From the NCBI GenBank assembly GCA_903772945.1, contig CAICTM010000356.1, forward strand, positions 1 to 64,000: 64,000 bases of DNA. The letters run 5' to 3'. Positions 42,801-53,005 of this stretch are shown here, piece after piece (position 1 is the stretch's first letter; each line of letters begins with the position of its first letter). Source of the DNA: Seminavis robusta (taxonomy: Eukaryota; Bacillariophyta; Bacillariophyceae; Naviculales; Naviculaceae). Made by a program: the position numbers and the translations under genes. Below the pieces are notes generated by a model. That model did no database searches, was not told where the DNA came from, and saw nothing but the letters and a program-made list of their open reading frames with translations.

Positions 42801-43497
42801 AGGCGGGGCCTCATTGTTGGATGGATCCGTGGAGCTGATGGCACATCGGCGTCTCGTTGCTGACGACCGTCGTGGTGTTACTGAGCCCATGAATGAAACA
42901 GATGGTGGTGTGACCCCTTACCCGCCTTATGGAACAAATGAACGCTGGGGCGAGGGTCTTGTGATTCGCGGTTCACACCGGATCATGATTGGAGCTGGAA
43001 ACCAAGGAGCAAGCCTTGCCCGTTCTGAAATGGACGAGAGCTTTGCGAATCCCTTGGTCTTTGTCGCCTCTGCAAAGTCCGACGATCGGGTTTCGTTGTC
43101 AAGAGTGTCCTTTTCGGCGCTACAAGCTGCGCTCCCACCCAATGTCATGTTGGTGACCTTCAAGAAGCTTCATGGAAACCACACGAACGAGTACTTGATT
43201 CGACTGGGTCATCAGTATTCTTTGGGAGAAGACGACCAGCTTTCCAAACCTGCAACTATCGACCTTTCCAATCTCTTTGCGGGCTTCACGGTAGCATCTG
43301 TAACAGAGATGACGCTGAGCGCAAACCAAGCCTACGACAACTGGATCAAGACCCGCCTCGATTGGACCGGCTCGGGAGGCAGATCACTCTCCGGGTTGGG
43401 CGATGACAACACAACGGTGGTGCTCCAACCAATGGACGTCCGAACCTATGTTGTAGCACTGAATCGGCGTCGCCGTGAAAGTGGCACGAATTCCTAA
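39821..43497 (+). CDS. Lysosomal/vacuolar-type alpha-mannosidase (GH38)
   Basis: The enzyme removes alpha-linked mannose from glycoproteins. I join 39821..40822, 40909..41592, 41671..42071, 42150..42276 and 42361..43497 (1,116 residues). Introns of 86, 78, 78 and 84 nt all have GT donors and AG acceptors and keep frame; one splits a codon (R at the exon 3/4 join). The N-terminus is a signal anchor (LVSSLIILASVLLLSSL). The catalytic domain has the zinc-binding VVPHTHDDVGW (about 80-90), MRFFSMWF, WCMHDEAATHF and GWQLDPFGHSATQS, whose Asp (about 205) is the nucleophile. Exon 2 contributes FNYRHANSMFANTDL and AQHHDAVSGT. The C-terminal beta domains carry NSGAYIFRP and WPLDVYEPVAGNYYPVN. The HTHDDVGW and NSGAYIFRP signatures separate it from bacterial GH38. 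Start is the first in-frame ATG before the anchor. Confidence 0.95.
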
Positions 43498-43592
43498 TAA
43501 AGCGGGTTCTGAACTCGAAGAATAAAGCTCAATCTATAGACCATCAGCAATGCATCCTAGAAAGTGCCTCTGGAAAGCTAAGCTAAGCTAAA

Positions 43593-44838
43593 CTAAACTA
43601 AACTCCACAAGACTTCCTCACCTGCTCGAAGTGGGGTCACAGACTTGCCATCCCCAAAGTCAAAACTAGAGGGCACCGTCCAAGACTTCTTCTCCAGCGT
43701 GATTGTTTTGGTATTGCGTGGTAGTCCGTAGTGATCGGCACCATTGGAACTGCAGAAAGCCTCCAAATGCTCTAGTTTGCCTGCCTCGTCAAAGGCTTCT
43801 GCGTAGAGTTCTACGGCAGCATGCGCAGTAAAAACACCAGCACAACCACACGCAGCTTCTTTTGTGTCTGTGGAGTGGGGTGCCGAATCGGTCCCCAAGA
43901 AGAACTTGTTACTTCCCGAAGTGGCGGCCTCCACCAGTGCTAGTCGATGCTTTTCCGCCTTGAGAATGGGCAAGCAATACAAATGAGGACGAATGCCACC
44001 AACCAAAAGGTCTGTTGTACCAATAATAACAACTTGTGAGGGGCTACATCAAATCACAGCCATAGACCATGCATCCATGCACCTACTATTCCGATTGTAA
44101 AGCAAATGATGACACGTAATGCTGGCCTTCATATTGTCGGACGAAGCCAAGACATAATCCACTGCTTCCTTGGTACTGATGTGTTCCATCGTAATTTTGA
44201 GATTGGGAAACTTGGCCACCAGTGGTTTCATGATTTCTTCCAGAAAGGCTGGTTCTCGTTCAAAGATATCCCCGTGTGTCACCTCCGAGTGAATGCACAA
44301 CATCATTCTTGGGTAATAGAGGTAACAGGAGACAAAATGAGCAGGAAGAGTAAGCAACTTTGAAACTACCACCTCGCCAGGTTTCAGATTTAATCATTCT
44401 AAGAGTGCGCGATGGATTTTTTACTCACCCAACCTTTTGCATTTCTTCTATTACAGGGTAGAGATTCTTCACGTCTGTAACCCCCGCATCGGAATTGGTG
44501 GTGGCTCCTGCTGGATAATACTTGCAGGCAACGTACTTTCCGAATTCTTTGTGAGCCTTTTGGATTTCTTCCGGCGAGGTATTATCAGTCAAGTAAAGCG
44601 TCATGATGGGCTCCATGGTGCATCCTTCCGGCATGGCCTTGGTAATGTGCTGCTTGTATTGAATGGCCAATTCTGTGCTGACAATTGGAGGTTTGGTGTT
44701 GGGCATCATCAAACATCGACCGAATCGTTGCGAGGCAAACTTGAGGACTGCCGCTGTTTTGGGACCATCCCGAACATGATGATGAAAGTCATCCGGCAAG
44801 CGAAGAGTCAATTTCGTGCCAGCTGCAGATGCCGTCAT
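43593..44838 (-). CDS. Dihydroorotase (class II, PyrC-like)
   Basis: The enzyme closes carbamoyl-aspartate to dihydroorotate in pyrimidine synthesis. I join 44838..44429, 44307..44087 and 44011..43593 (349 residues, the length of E. coli PyrC). Introns are 121 and 75 nt with GTGAGT/CCCAAG and GTAGGT/CAACAG; they rebuild [10 protein letters not shown] and LLYNRNNLLVGG. Zinc-site and catalytic motifs: [10 protein letters not shown] (about 15-24), the carbamylated lysine in [28 protein letters not shown] and LGTDSAPH. It is a stand-alone enzyme, not fused in a CAD protein. The 3' end lies only 95 bp from the convergent mannosidase gene. The upstream GTG-initiated extension to 44889 is rejected in favour of the ATG at 44838. 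Confidence 0.94.
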
Positions 44839-46762
44839 GGTGGTCCTGATGCCGGTTGTTGTTCTGGGATCAATAGTGGAACCAATCACTGGGAAAAGAG
44901 GTTTTATTTGTGCGAATGCTGACCACGCGGAGAGAGGTCGGCAAGAGCGGATAAAAGCAAACGACGAGATCGTGGCTCTATCTAGAGTAATAATGGTGAT
45001 GGTTGGTCAATTCTACAGATCAATTACTTGATGGATTAGGTTTGTGGCTCTGGGGCCCTTCTTGGCGGCGGCTGCCTCTTGGGAAGCGAAGCCATCACAT
45101 TTTTTGGATTTTGGATCTTTGGGGACACATGAGTGTTGCAGATTTCTCTGAGCTACGCTAGGGTTCGGGGACACCAAAGAGCCGCTCACCAGCCCCTCAC
45201 AAGTACCAGGAAGGCCCGGTCATGCGACTGAAAATCGCCAAAATCGGCATAAAGTCGCACAGGAGCACCAAAGTCGCATCAAAAGTCGTTCATAAAGTCG
45301 CATGCGAGTCGCACCAAAGTCGCGTGCGACTTTCTCACACGACTTTGAAAGTCGTGCAAGTTTACTGTAAGTATGGCGATAAAGTCGCGTCGGATCGCTG
45401 AAAGTCGTTCGGAAAGTCGTACCAAAGTCGCGTACGACTCGCACGCGACTTTGTGAACGACTTTCAGCGATCCGACGCGACTTTGACCATAGCAAGAAGA
45501 ATCCGGGACTAACAGTCGCATGACGAGGCCTTCCAGTACCATGTACTAGTACACTCTAGCTAGACACTAGCTAGCTAGCTAGTAGCAGTAGCTAGCTCGT
45601 CGGAATGATTGCGACTCTCTAAACTGTGTGTGTTCACCAGAGATCTACAACTGGTAGCCTAGTTATAAGCAACGAGCGCTACAGTACAAGTGCATGTATT
45701 CATTAGTCGGTGGCTGTGTGATTTGAATATTTTGAGCCATAGTTTACAGCTGTACTAGCTAGTACCAGTCAGTCAACTTTTGACGTACATGTAGCAGACG
45801 AGGCCAGGGAGAGAAAAGGAAGGGTAGGGTGGACAACAAAATACTATGTGACTTACGTGTGGAACCGGGTTGACAAGATTGGATCAACAATGGGACCATT
45901 GTTGTTAGTCTACATGTACTTGGTATCTGAGCTGCCTTTGTGTTACTAGTACGGTACACGTTGGTTTGCTAAGTAATCGGCAACCAACATTCGGAAGGAT
46001 TTGTGAACTGTACTAGCCAGATGAAAGCTACATGTAGTACTAGCTAGTATGTTGTGGCAAGCCGGTTATACCGTTGTTAGCTAGCCGAAGTCAACGTTTG
46101 CATTAATGCGTACCTACTGGTAGTACTAGTACTGTATTATGGTTTTGTACATGCATAACCGTTCCATTGGAGTATTGGGGGCTGAACTGGTGAAGACAAC
46201 CAAGTGTGTTCCGATTGAAGCCCAATGGTTGCGGCTGGGGTGAACGCTTGGGTCTATGATGGGAACTTGGTTGGCAACAGACATCGCGCGCTTTAGCATG
46301 GTTTGATTCTGGACCTGGACTGGACCTGGATGATACATGAAGTACAGTACCGGTACCGGTAGCTCTATTATACCGGTTCCAATGGAGTTGTTTACTTGTA
46401 GTAGTGGACGTTTACCAAGCAACGTGTTCAATCTCGGCCGCTCTTCTAGCCGGATATGGCAATGACGGCCAAAAATAATCTAGACGGCTCCAAGCCGAGG
46501 GCGGCCCGTTGATCTTCGTTTTCGAGTTTCTAGCTAGCTCTTCCTCTCTCTTAGCCAGTGAGTGGGCTGGTTTTCCAATGTAGCGCAGCAAAACATAGTG
46601 TCTGTTTGAGCTTTGCTTGCTTTTTCTTTTTGTTAGTATTATTGTGAATTTACAGTGTATGCAACAAGATGCAATGATTTCATTTCTGATGAGGTCCACA
46701 GCGAGAGGGAATGATTGAAAAATATGAAAAAAAGGCCAGGCATCTGTATTTCCCCAGAGAAT
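44839..46762. other. 1.9-kb gene-free region containing a hairpin repeat
   Basis: No supported gene. It contains the AAAGTCGC hairpin cluster (listed separately) and CTAGCTAGCTAGCTAG near 45575-45590. GGTACCGGTACCGG occurs near 46350. Confidence 0.5.
45221..45485. repeat. Nested AAAGTCGC inverted repeats (hairpin cluster)
   Basis: The octamer AAAGTCGC or GCGACTTT occurs many times. A perfect 30-bp inverted repeat has arms 45381-45410 and 45455-45484. Its 44-base loop contains a second hairpin, AAAGTCGCGT at 45425-45434 facing ACGCGACTTT at 45444-45453. A looser set of related repeats fills 45225-45345. Transcripts would fold strongly. It may be a foldback or MITE-like remnant; no target-site duplication was identified. 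Confidence 0.85.
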
Positions 46763-47719
46763 TTAGCGGCAAAGAGCCGAGCGTCGTCGTCTCTTTTCCT
46801 GGAGCAACCAATCCTTTTTGAAACCAAGCCCGGCACCGTAAACCTGAGTGACACCGGGAGGATGTTCAAAGACAGGATTGACCATGCGACAGTTTTCCTC
46901 GGGGCAAACGACGTGTTCACAGTCTGCCACGGAGACCAGTTCCACTCCGCACTCCAAACAAATGCATTCCAAAGTGCTGTTGTTGTCGACAGCTCTCCAC
47001 ACTTCGTTGGCACCACGAAAGGGAACGTAAAAACCGGGTGCAATTTCCATTTCGTAGTTTTCGTCGTCCTGTTGTTGGTGCTTGTCCTGCGCTTGCGAGG
47101 TTAATTCTTCCAACGTCTTGTGCTCTGTAGTGGCAGTCGCTGCTGCTGCAGGAGGAGCAGCTGCGTGGTGCTCGCTGGGTGGTTGTGGTGGCTGCGCTGC
47201 CGAAACATAATCGTCTTCATGGTCGTAGCAAAAGGTCGATTGTGAATCGTCCATGCCGGGTTCCCGTCGACCGTACAAATTCATAGGACCGCCACGAGGA
47301 TCAAACTCCACCGACGAGTGTCCCGAATCATCTTCATCTCCGAGCAACGAACCCTGCTTGGAAGGACGACCCAGCGACGGCACCGTTGGAATTCCTCCGC
47401 GGCCGCGTGTGTGATGACTGCTCTGCATCAAAGACCGACTGCTGCTGTGCATCAAGGATCGACTGCTGCTGTTCATTTGAGAAATACTGCTGTTGTGCAA
47501 TTGCGAAATACTGCTGTGCAACAAATTCGTGGAAGGCTCTTGCGCCGTGCTGCCGCCGCGAGTGCTCTCATTCTTCAACAATTGATCCAAATTGTTGACT
47601 CGAGCGCGCGACTTTTGGTGGCCCGAATTGCCACTGGTCCCCAACTTGCTGCGGAGACCACGGGTGCCGACACGAGAGCTCCTCAAGGGAGATTGCTGTT
47701 GGTTTGCTGGGAGCTGCAT
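46763..47719 (-). CDS. Ser-rich protein with C-terminal zinc-ribbon-like domain
   Basis: A 318-residue protein from the ATG at 47719 (MQLPANQQQSPL). The first 200 residues are low-complexity and Arg/Ser-rich, with short degenerate repeats of the type SSISQLHN-SSISQMN-SSSRSLMH-SSSRSLMQ (about 70-105), plausible phosphorylation sites. Gln/Ala/Pro runs follow. The C-terminus (about 225-318) is conserved-looking: FYVPFRGANEVWRAVDNNST, then CICLECGVELVSVADCEHVVCPEENC, which supplies two CxxC-like knuckles for one zinc, and PVFEHPPGVTQVYGAGLGF. I have seen this zinc-ribbon module repeatedly in diatom proteins without known function. A 66-residue upstream frame extension is more likely 5' UTR. Confidence 0.68.
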   Translation of the reverse strand: MQLPANQQQSPLRSSRVGTRGLRSKLGTSGNSGHQKSRARVNNLDQLLKNESTRGGSTAQEPSTNLLHSSISQLHNSSISQMNSSSRSLMHSSSRSLMQSSHHTRGRGGIPTVPSLGRPSKQGSLLGDEDDSGHSSVEFDPRGGPMNLYGRREPGMDDSQSTFCYDHEDDYVSAAQPPQPPSEHHAAAPPAAAATATTEHKTLEELTSQAQDKHQQQDDENYEMEIAPGFYVPFRGANEVWRAVDNNSTLECICLECGVELVSVADCEHVVCPEENCRMVNPVFEHPPGVTQVYGAGLGFKKDWLLQEKRRRRSALCR

Positions 47720-49615
47720 GGTACCGGTATGGTTGCCAAAGAAAGGGAGAGAGGAAACTTGTCTTTCTAAAGGACGGGTTCTGAAGGTTGTGAGATGAGA
47801 GGCGGAGCGATACAGCAAGGATTTGTTCACTCGAATCAAATCGAATCCGATCTGGGAACCCAGGTAGAGAACGGACTCAAACCGAAAGCAGTCTTTCGTC
47901 TCGCTTACCGGTGGCAAAATTTAGCTACCGGTAGCTAGCTAGTAATCGAACTGGTTTATTCCAGGCCAGTCTGAGTAGATGTGGTAAAACTCATCTTTCC
48001 TGTATTTTTATTAGTAAACTTTACTCAACTTTACCTCAACTACGTAGTAACCATTGTTTGCTGCATGCGCAAGTGAACAAGTGAATGAAGACTTTTAGTG
48101 CTTTGGCACTTTGGCACTGTTCGCTCAGTCAGCGACGACAAAAAGAGTCTTGGACAAACTGCATGAAGCAGAAGCTTTCTGATTGCTGATTGTTGCCTGC
48201 AAGGATCCGAGTCATCCGACAGCCTTCACAGTTAGTTAATCCAACACTTTAGGCTTCTCGCTTCTACACTCCTCGCTCATACATCGTACTTTTAATTAAG
48301 ATAAGTGGGAAGACTCGAGTTTGCAGAAAAAATGCTAAGATAACCTAGCCCTCGGATTTCACAAACCAGTAAGATAAGCTATGAGTACCAATGTCTCAAA
48401 TCTTAAGCTAATACTATATACAACAACTAGTATGTGGGAAGCAAAGGCAGCTAGTATCCACTATCTTCCGCATCACCTTCTACATCCGAATCCTCCGTAT
48501 CCCCATTTTGGGGTGCGTCCTCTATCACAACATCTTTTGTTTCATCAATTTTGGCTTTGCACCTTTGCCTTCTTGGGCGTTGGTGGTGGCTCCTTACTGT
48601 CTGAGGGCCTGGCTAGTATTAGGGTAGGTGACAATAGCTGCTAGTATCAATGAGATATGAAGGATACTGAGATTGGGCTGCTGGTAAGATATGATATCCA
48701 CTCAGTGTGGATGCTGATGAATCCTGTACATGTAAGATGCTTCCTTTAACTCAGAATAGAGTTATCTTATAAATGCGGGAATAGTGTAACTAAATGCTGT
48801 ATTTGTACCGGAAAAAGTATGTAAAACACCAAGCCACCAACTACCAACCACCAAACAAAAACCACCTGCACCACCAACCACACCCTAAGCCCTGTTCAAA
48901 TGCTGTCACTATGTCATGTCTTAACTACTCTTATGTCTTTTTAAATTTTACGGTTCTTGTTTCGAGACGGCAACTGAAGATGACAATGGGGCCGAGTTGA
49001 CTTACTCCAGAGTACAGAACTGCATGTTGCCATGCTGGATCCCTTTTAAAAGCATAGTTTTCACCTTGCCAAAGCTGCACGGAGCTTTTTACGGTTCACT
49101 GGTACATTCTACATGTACTCGGTGCTCGGTGCTAATTAATAATAATTGACAGTTGACAGAGCTATTAATACGCTTGGAATCCGATTGACAGCCACTCAGC
49201 CATTGCCACCTCGATCCAGTGGTACAGGTACAGTGGTACGGCGTACCTCCGAGCAGAGCTCCCATCAACGATCTTCCAGCTCCATCCTAATGCTACCGGT
49301 AGTACTGTACTGTGTTGCCATGTGAAGCCACCGCACCCCTCATGATCTGGCGACTGGGCTGCAATGGAAAGCAAAGATTTCATGAAAAGATATTTCGGAA
49401 CATTCAAAACAAGGAGAGGGCGCATTCCAAGGAACCAAGAACCAGCTATGGGAATAGTATCGTTCTGCTATACTAGTACTCAAGTTATCATTGGACTGGC
49501 ATGACAATATTGGTGCAATAGTCTCAGATTGGAGGCGAGTTGTTGTTGCTTTGCTACGGTGGTACCATACAGACAATCGCCAACAACATCCTTTTGATCC
49601 ACCAAGTCGCTCCGC
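47720..49615. other. 1.9-kb gene-free region
   Basis: The 5' part holds the upstream region of the zinc-ribbon gene. I see no other coding region. It has AT-rich patches (48295-48370, 49125-49160), CTAG motifs, and the CCACCAAC run near 48830-48890. Confidence 0.45.
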
Positions 49616-52126
49616 TCAAACACAAGCCGTCTTGCCTTCTTGGATGCCATTGGTTTCCACAGCCGAATCATCCTCCATATTGTCTTCAACATCGTCAAAA
49701 CACTCTTCCTTGCATTCTCCAATGTTGCGAACCATAAAAGGGTCTGCTGGGTGTTGGCGCCCCACAGCAGCTGCATCCGACTCTTCTTCCAACGGAGCCA
49801 TCTCGGCGCTACTTGTACCACGAGTATCATCAGCGGCATCTCCAAGGCTTTCCTCCTTGGACTCTTCTAGAATGGGCTCTGCTTGGTTGTGTTCAGCAAC
49901 CTTTTCTTCTCCCTTGCCTTGCTCTTCTTCCATGGCAGTATCCTCGGGAACGGTGGCAGTACTGGTAGAGGAAGAATTCGTCTCAAACTCTTCCACGTAC
50001 TGCAATCGAAGACTCTCGCGAACCGATCGAGCAATGGCTCGTGACAACTCTACAGGAACAGCATTGCCCACCTGACGTTGCTGGTCCGTCGCAGAACCCA
50101 AAAACTCGTAGTCATATGGAAAGGATTGCAAGGCCGCTGCTTCTCGAACAGTGATGCAACGCTTTTCTTCATAGTGAAGCACGGCACAACCAGACGCCTT
50201 CATGGCAGGTGCAAAACGCTTCTCTTGAAGACGTTCACACTCGGGAGACACTTCCGTACGACTAGACGTCAAGGCCGAGTTGGGGTACTGCTTTCCAGCA
50301 GGAGTACGAAGGTATTCCATCACATCCTTGGGGTATACATAGGGCTTTTTACGTGGCCCGTGTGTCGGCGATGGATGGTCCGGCATTTGGACGTAGTTCT
50401 TGGCAGCAATGATAATCAACCGAGGCCGCTTCTGAGGATCCCCATAGTCACACGCTGAAGAGGAGAGAAAGAACCAACAAAGAAGAGCCTCGTGAGAACG
50501 TGGAATCAACCACCTACATGTACAAGCGATGCAACAATACACCAGAACATACTTACAGCGAAGAATCTTGAAACGAACTTGATACCCGAGATCAATGCAA
50601 CGAATGAGGATTTCTCGGAGATACGGCATTCCCTTGACAGACCACATGCCCTCCACATTCTCAAAGACTCCAACCTTGGCGTCGAGAAGCTCCAAGAGCT
50701 CAGGGTAGGTGAAGGAGAGTTTGTTGTTCGCATCATCGTTCACCCCACCATAGCGATTGGCGCGAGAAAAGCCCTGGCATGGACTTGATGTGTGAATGAC
50801 ATCGATTGGACCCAGCTCCTTCTCACGGAGTTCCTTTCGACGATACTCAGGCTCCTCTCGCACCTTGCGAATAAACTCGCGAATGTCGCCATTGTAGACT
50901 GCGACTCCAGGGTTGTTGTGACGGAAAGTCTTGACTGCAACTGGATTGTATTCAATCGCCATGGCTGTTGCGTATCCCTCAGCCTCATATCCAAGGTGCA
51001 TCCCTCCAGCGCCTGAGAATCCTTCAACGAGTCGAATCTGCTTCCGAGGAACGCGAACAAGGTTTCGACCATCATTGTCGCGGACATATCCCAACGACTG
51101 AGTATTGCCATTTGTGCGCGGCTCATAGATGAGCCGGGGAATGTCACTTGGTTCCAGGCATACCTGAACCAACTCAGACAAAGGGACCCGCTTGGTCCCA
51201 CGCACTTGAACAAATTCGGTGGAGTAGTGCTTGCTTACTGCTTGGGCAAATTTCTTGGCAAAATCGCCGCTTTCTTCTTGACCAAGAAAGGTCTTGGAGG
51301 TGTGCACGATCCCAACACAGTTGGCTTCCTTGACAGTTCGGAATGATTTGATCCCCACGATGTTCTTGATGCCTTCCTCGCTGTCCGGGTCTTTGTAGTA
51401 GTAGCATTTTCCTTTGTGGAAACGGCGGCCTCCAAAGTCAACAAAGTCAAGTTGGCTGCCTTTTTCATTGGACGCCTCCTTCTCGGGGGCGATATCAAAC
51501 AAGGAAGCTTCTTTTGGGTTGAAACCTTGGTCCATGAGGTCGAACTTGCCCATCGCTCCAGCGTCTTCTCCGGCATCTTCATCATCGTTCTTGCCGTCCT
51601 CGTCATCTTCCAGCAGCACGTCGCCTTTTTCACGGGGACCGCGGGCAACTCGCACGCTACCAATGTTTGCCTGGCGGGCCTCATCAGCAAGGGCCTCGTC
51701 AACTTCCATGGCGTCGCCCATAACGACATCTCCAGCTGTGTCCTTGGTCTCGGCTGGCTTGTCTGAATCCAAAACGATTCCAAGGGCACGAGCTCCAGAG
51801 CCGCTGTCCCCTCCGCCGCCTCTGGTGTGACTTGGACCCTCGGCTTCGGACAACTCTGCTCCGACAGTTACCGCAAAACGTATCCAATCTGTCTTCTTGA
51901 AGAGAGTTAAGGGGTTTCCATCGCACTCGAGGGTGTCCAAGTAAACGAGAGCGGCAGCAACAATGTTTTGAGCTGCAGAATCCACTAGGGCAAGTTGCTG
52001 TCGATCCAATTGATACTGCTTTGCTTTCAAGGTCTCGTAGTTGGTAATGCCAGCGAGGACCAGTTTGCTGTGCTCTCCCTCCGGGATGCGCAATTCGTTC
52101 AGGACTTTCGATAGCTTAGGATCCAT
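49616..52126 (-). CDS. DNA (cytosine-5) methyltransferase
   Basis: I join 52126..50557 and 50454..49616 (802 residues). The 102-nt intron (GTAAGT to CTTCAG) is phase 1 and rebuilds the motif-VII/VIII link KILRSCDYGDPQKRPR; unspliced it would insert 34 odd residues. The catalytic domain has the motifs in order: I (LVEGFSGAGGMHLGYE), IV (DVIHTSSPCQGFSRANR, nucleophilic Cys about 450), VI (GVFENVEGM), VIII (PQKRPRLIII), IX (CITVREAAALQSFP) and X (QVGNAVPV). The N-terminal 360 residues are acidic, with a compact region (GRRFHKGKCYYYKDP to PLSELVQVC) that may be a divergent BAH-like domain; I see no CXXC finger, RFD or PWWP. The C-terminal tail is Glu-rich. It resembles DNMT1/CMT-class enzymes more than DNMT3. 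Nuclear location is inferred. Confidence 0.93.
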   Translation of the reverse strand: MDPKLSKVLNELRIPEGEHSKLVLAGITNYETLKAKQYQLDRQQLALVDSAAQNIVAAALVYLDTLECDGNPLTLFKKTDWIRFAVTVGAELSEAEGPSHTRGGGGDSGSGARALGIVLDSDKPAETKDTAGDVVMGDAMEVDEALADEARQANIGSVRVARGPREKGDVLLEDDEDGKNDDEDAGEDAGAMGKFDLMDQGFNPKEASLFDIAPEKEASNEKGSQLDFVDFGGRRFHKGKCYYYKDPDSEEGIKNIVGIKSFRTVKEANCVGIVHTSKTFLGQEESGDFAKKFAQAVSKHYSTEFVQVRGTKRVPLSELVQVCLEPSDIPRLIYEPRTNGNTQSLGYVRDNDGRNLVRVPRKQIRLVEGFSGAGGMHLGYEAEGYATAMAIEYNPVAVKTFRHNNPGVAVYNGDIREFIRKVREEPEYRRKELREKELGPIDVIHTSSPCQGFSRANRYGGVNDDANNKLSFTYPELLELLDAKVGVFENVEGMWSVKGMPYLREILIRCIDLGYQVRFKILRCKYVLVYCCIACTCRWLIPRSHEALLCWFFLSSSACDYGDPQKRPRLIIIAAKNYVQMPDHPSPTHGPRKKPYVYPKDVMEYLRTPAGKQYPNSALTSSRTEVSPECERLQEKRFAPAMKASGCAVLHYEEKRCITVREAAALQSFPYDYEFLGSATDQQRQVGNAVPVELSRAIARSVRESLRLQYVEEFETNSSSTSTATVPEDTAMEEEQGKGEEKVAEHNQAEPILEESKEESLGDAADDTRGTSSAEMAPLEEESDAAAVGRQHPADPFMVRNIGECKEECFDDVEDNMEDDSAVETNGIQEGKTACV

Positions 52127-52383
52127 GCTTTCAAGTTGCAATCGATGCGTTCTATCTCTCAGGCTGATAGCTGGGAGATTGTGAACAAGCGATTCTTCGA
52201 TTTTGCTTTGGAGGTCAAATCCGTGATCGTGAGCTAACTGAGTTGTGAGAGGTTTGGCTGGCTAGGGAAGTGAATGATAACGGTACGGTGAATCGAAACT
52301 ATCGCCGGCCACGGCGTTGGATAAGTCGGTAGTTTCTCTTGCCGTTTCATCAGTCAGGCCAGTCTTGGTCGAGGAAGAATCCA

Positions 52384-52894
52384 ATGCAATCAACATACAA
52401 GCGCTCCACCACGACAACAACAGGACCGTTCGACGATTTGAAATGGTTGGAAAAGGTCCAGAGTATCCACGGCGACGGCGATGATAATGATGACCGGAAT
52501 CGTGGAATCTTCGTTCTATACGGTAGCGTTAGCGTGGAGCGATCAGTTGGGCCAAACGCACACGCACCGTCCCAGTCGATGCCAGTACCTGCCAAAACAT
52601 GCAACAAACACTGTGCCCTACTTTCGCATCAAACGGTTCGTTGCGACAGCTCTTAACATTACCAGTCAGCAAGCCCGGGAATACTGTCTTGAGCGGTTGG
52701 CGTCTATTCAGAATGCCGAAGTATTCACTGAAAGGCAAGCCTTACAGAGTATGCGTGCTACCGGTAGGCTGGATACGGGATCGAGCTTGGTCCGCTTTTT
52801 AAAAAGCCTGTCACAGTCTCGACGGGCAAGTCCCGCAGCCAACACAATTCAAGTGAACCCTCCATTGAACGTGTCATTTCGAAGCGAAATTTGA
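52384..52894 (+). CDS. Possible small protein between methyltransferase and SNF2 genes
   Basis: The ATG at 52384 opens MQSTYKRSTTTTTGPFDDLKWLEK, and a second frame downstream carries a coherent helical stretch, SQQAREYCLERLASIQNAEVFTERQALQSMRATGRLDTGSSL, ending at a TGA at 52892-52894. The two are probably joined by an intron, for example GTCCAG at 52456 to CCAG at 52585 (phase 0), but several other joins are possible. I recognise no family. It is 258 bp from the methyltransferase start and 111 bp before the SNF2 gene. Confidence 0.35.
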
Positions 52895-53005
52895 AGCTCA
52901 CAATCTTTGCGAAAGCAGTATCAGAGCACCAGTGCTAGCTAGTAGAGCTTACAGTGTTGTTCATCCACAATTGCCTGCCACCGAAGCGACGACTCTATTG
53001 CCGCC

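Noticed and set aside
46126-46699. Minus-strand frames of about 100 codons upstream of the zinc-ribbon gene
   Set aside because: No start context, domain or splice partner, and they overlap CTAG/GTAC-rich DNA.
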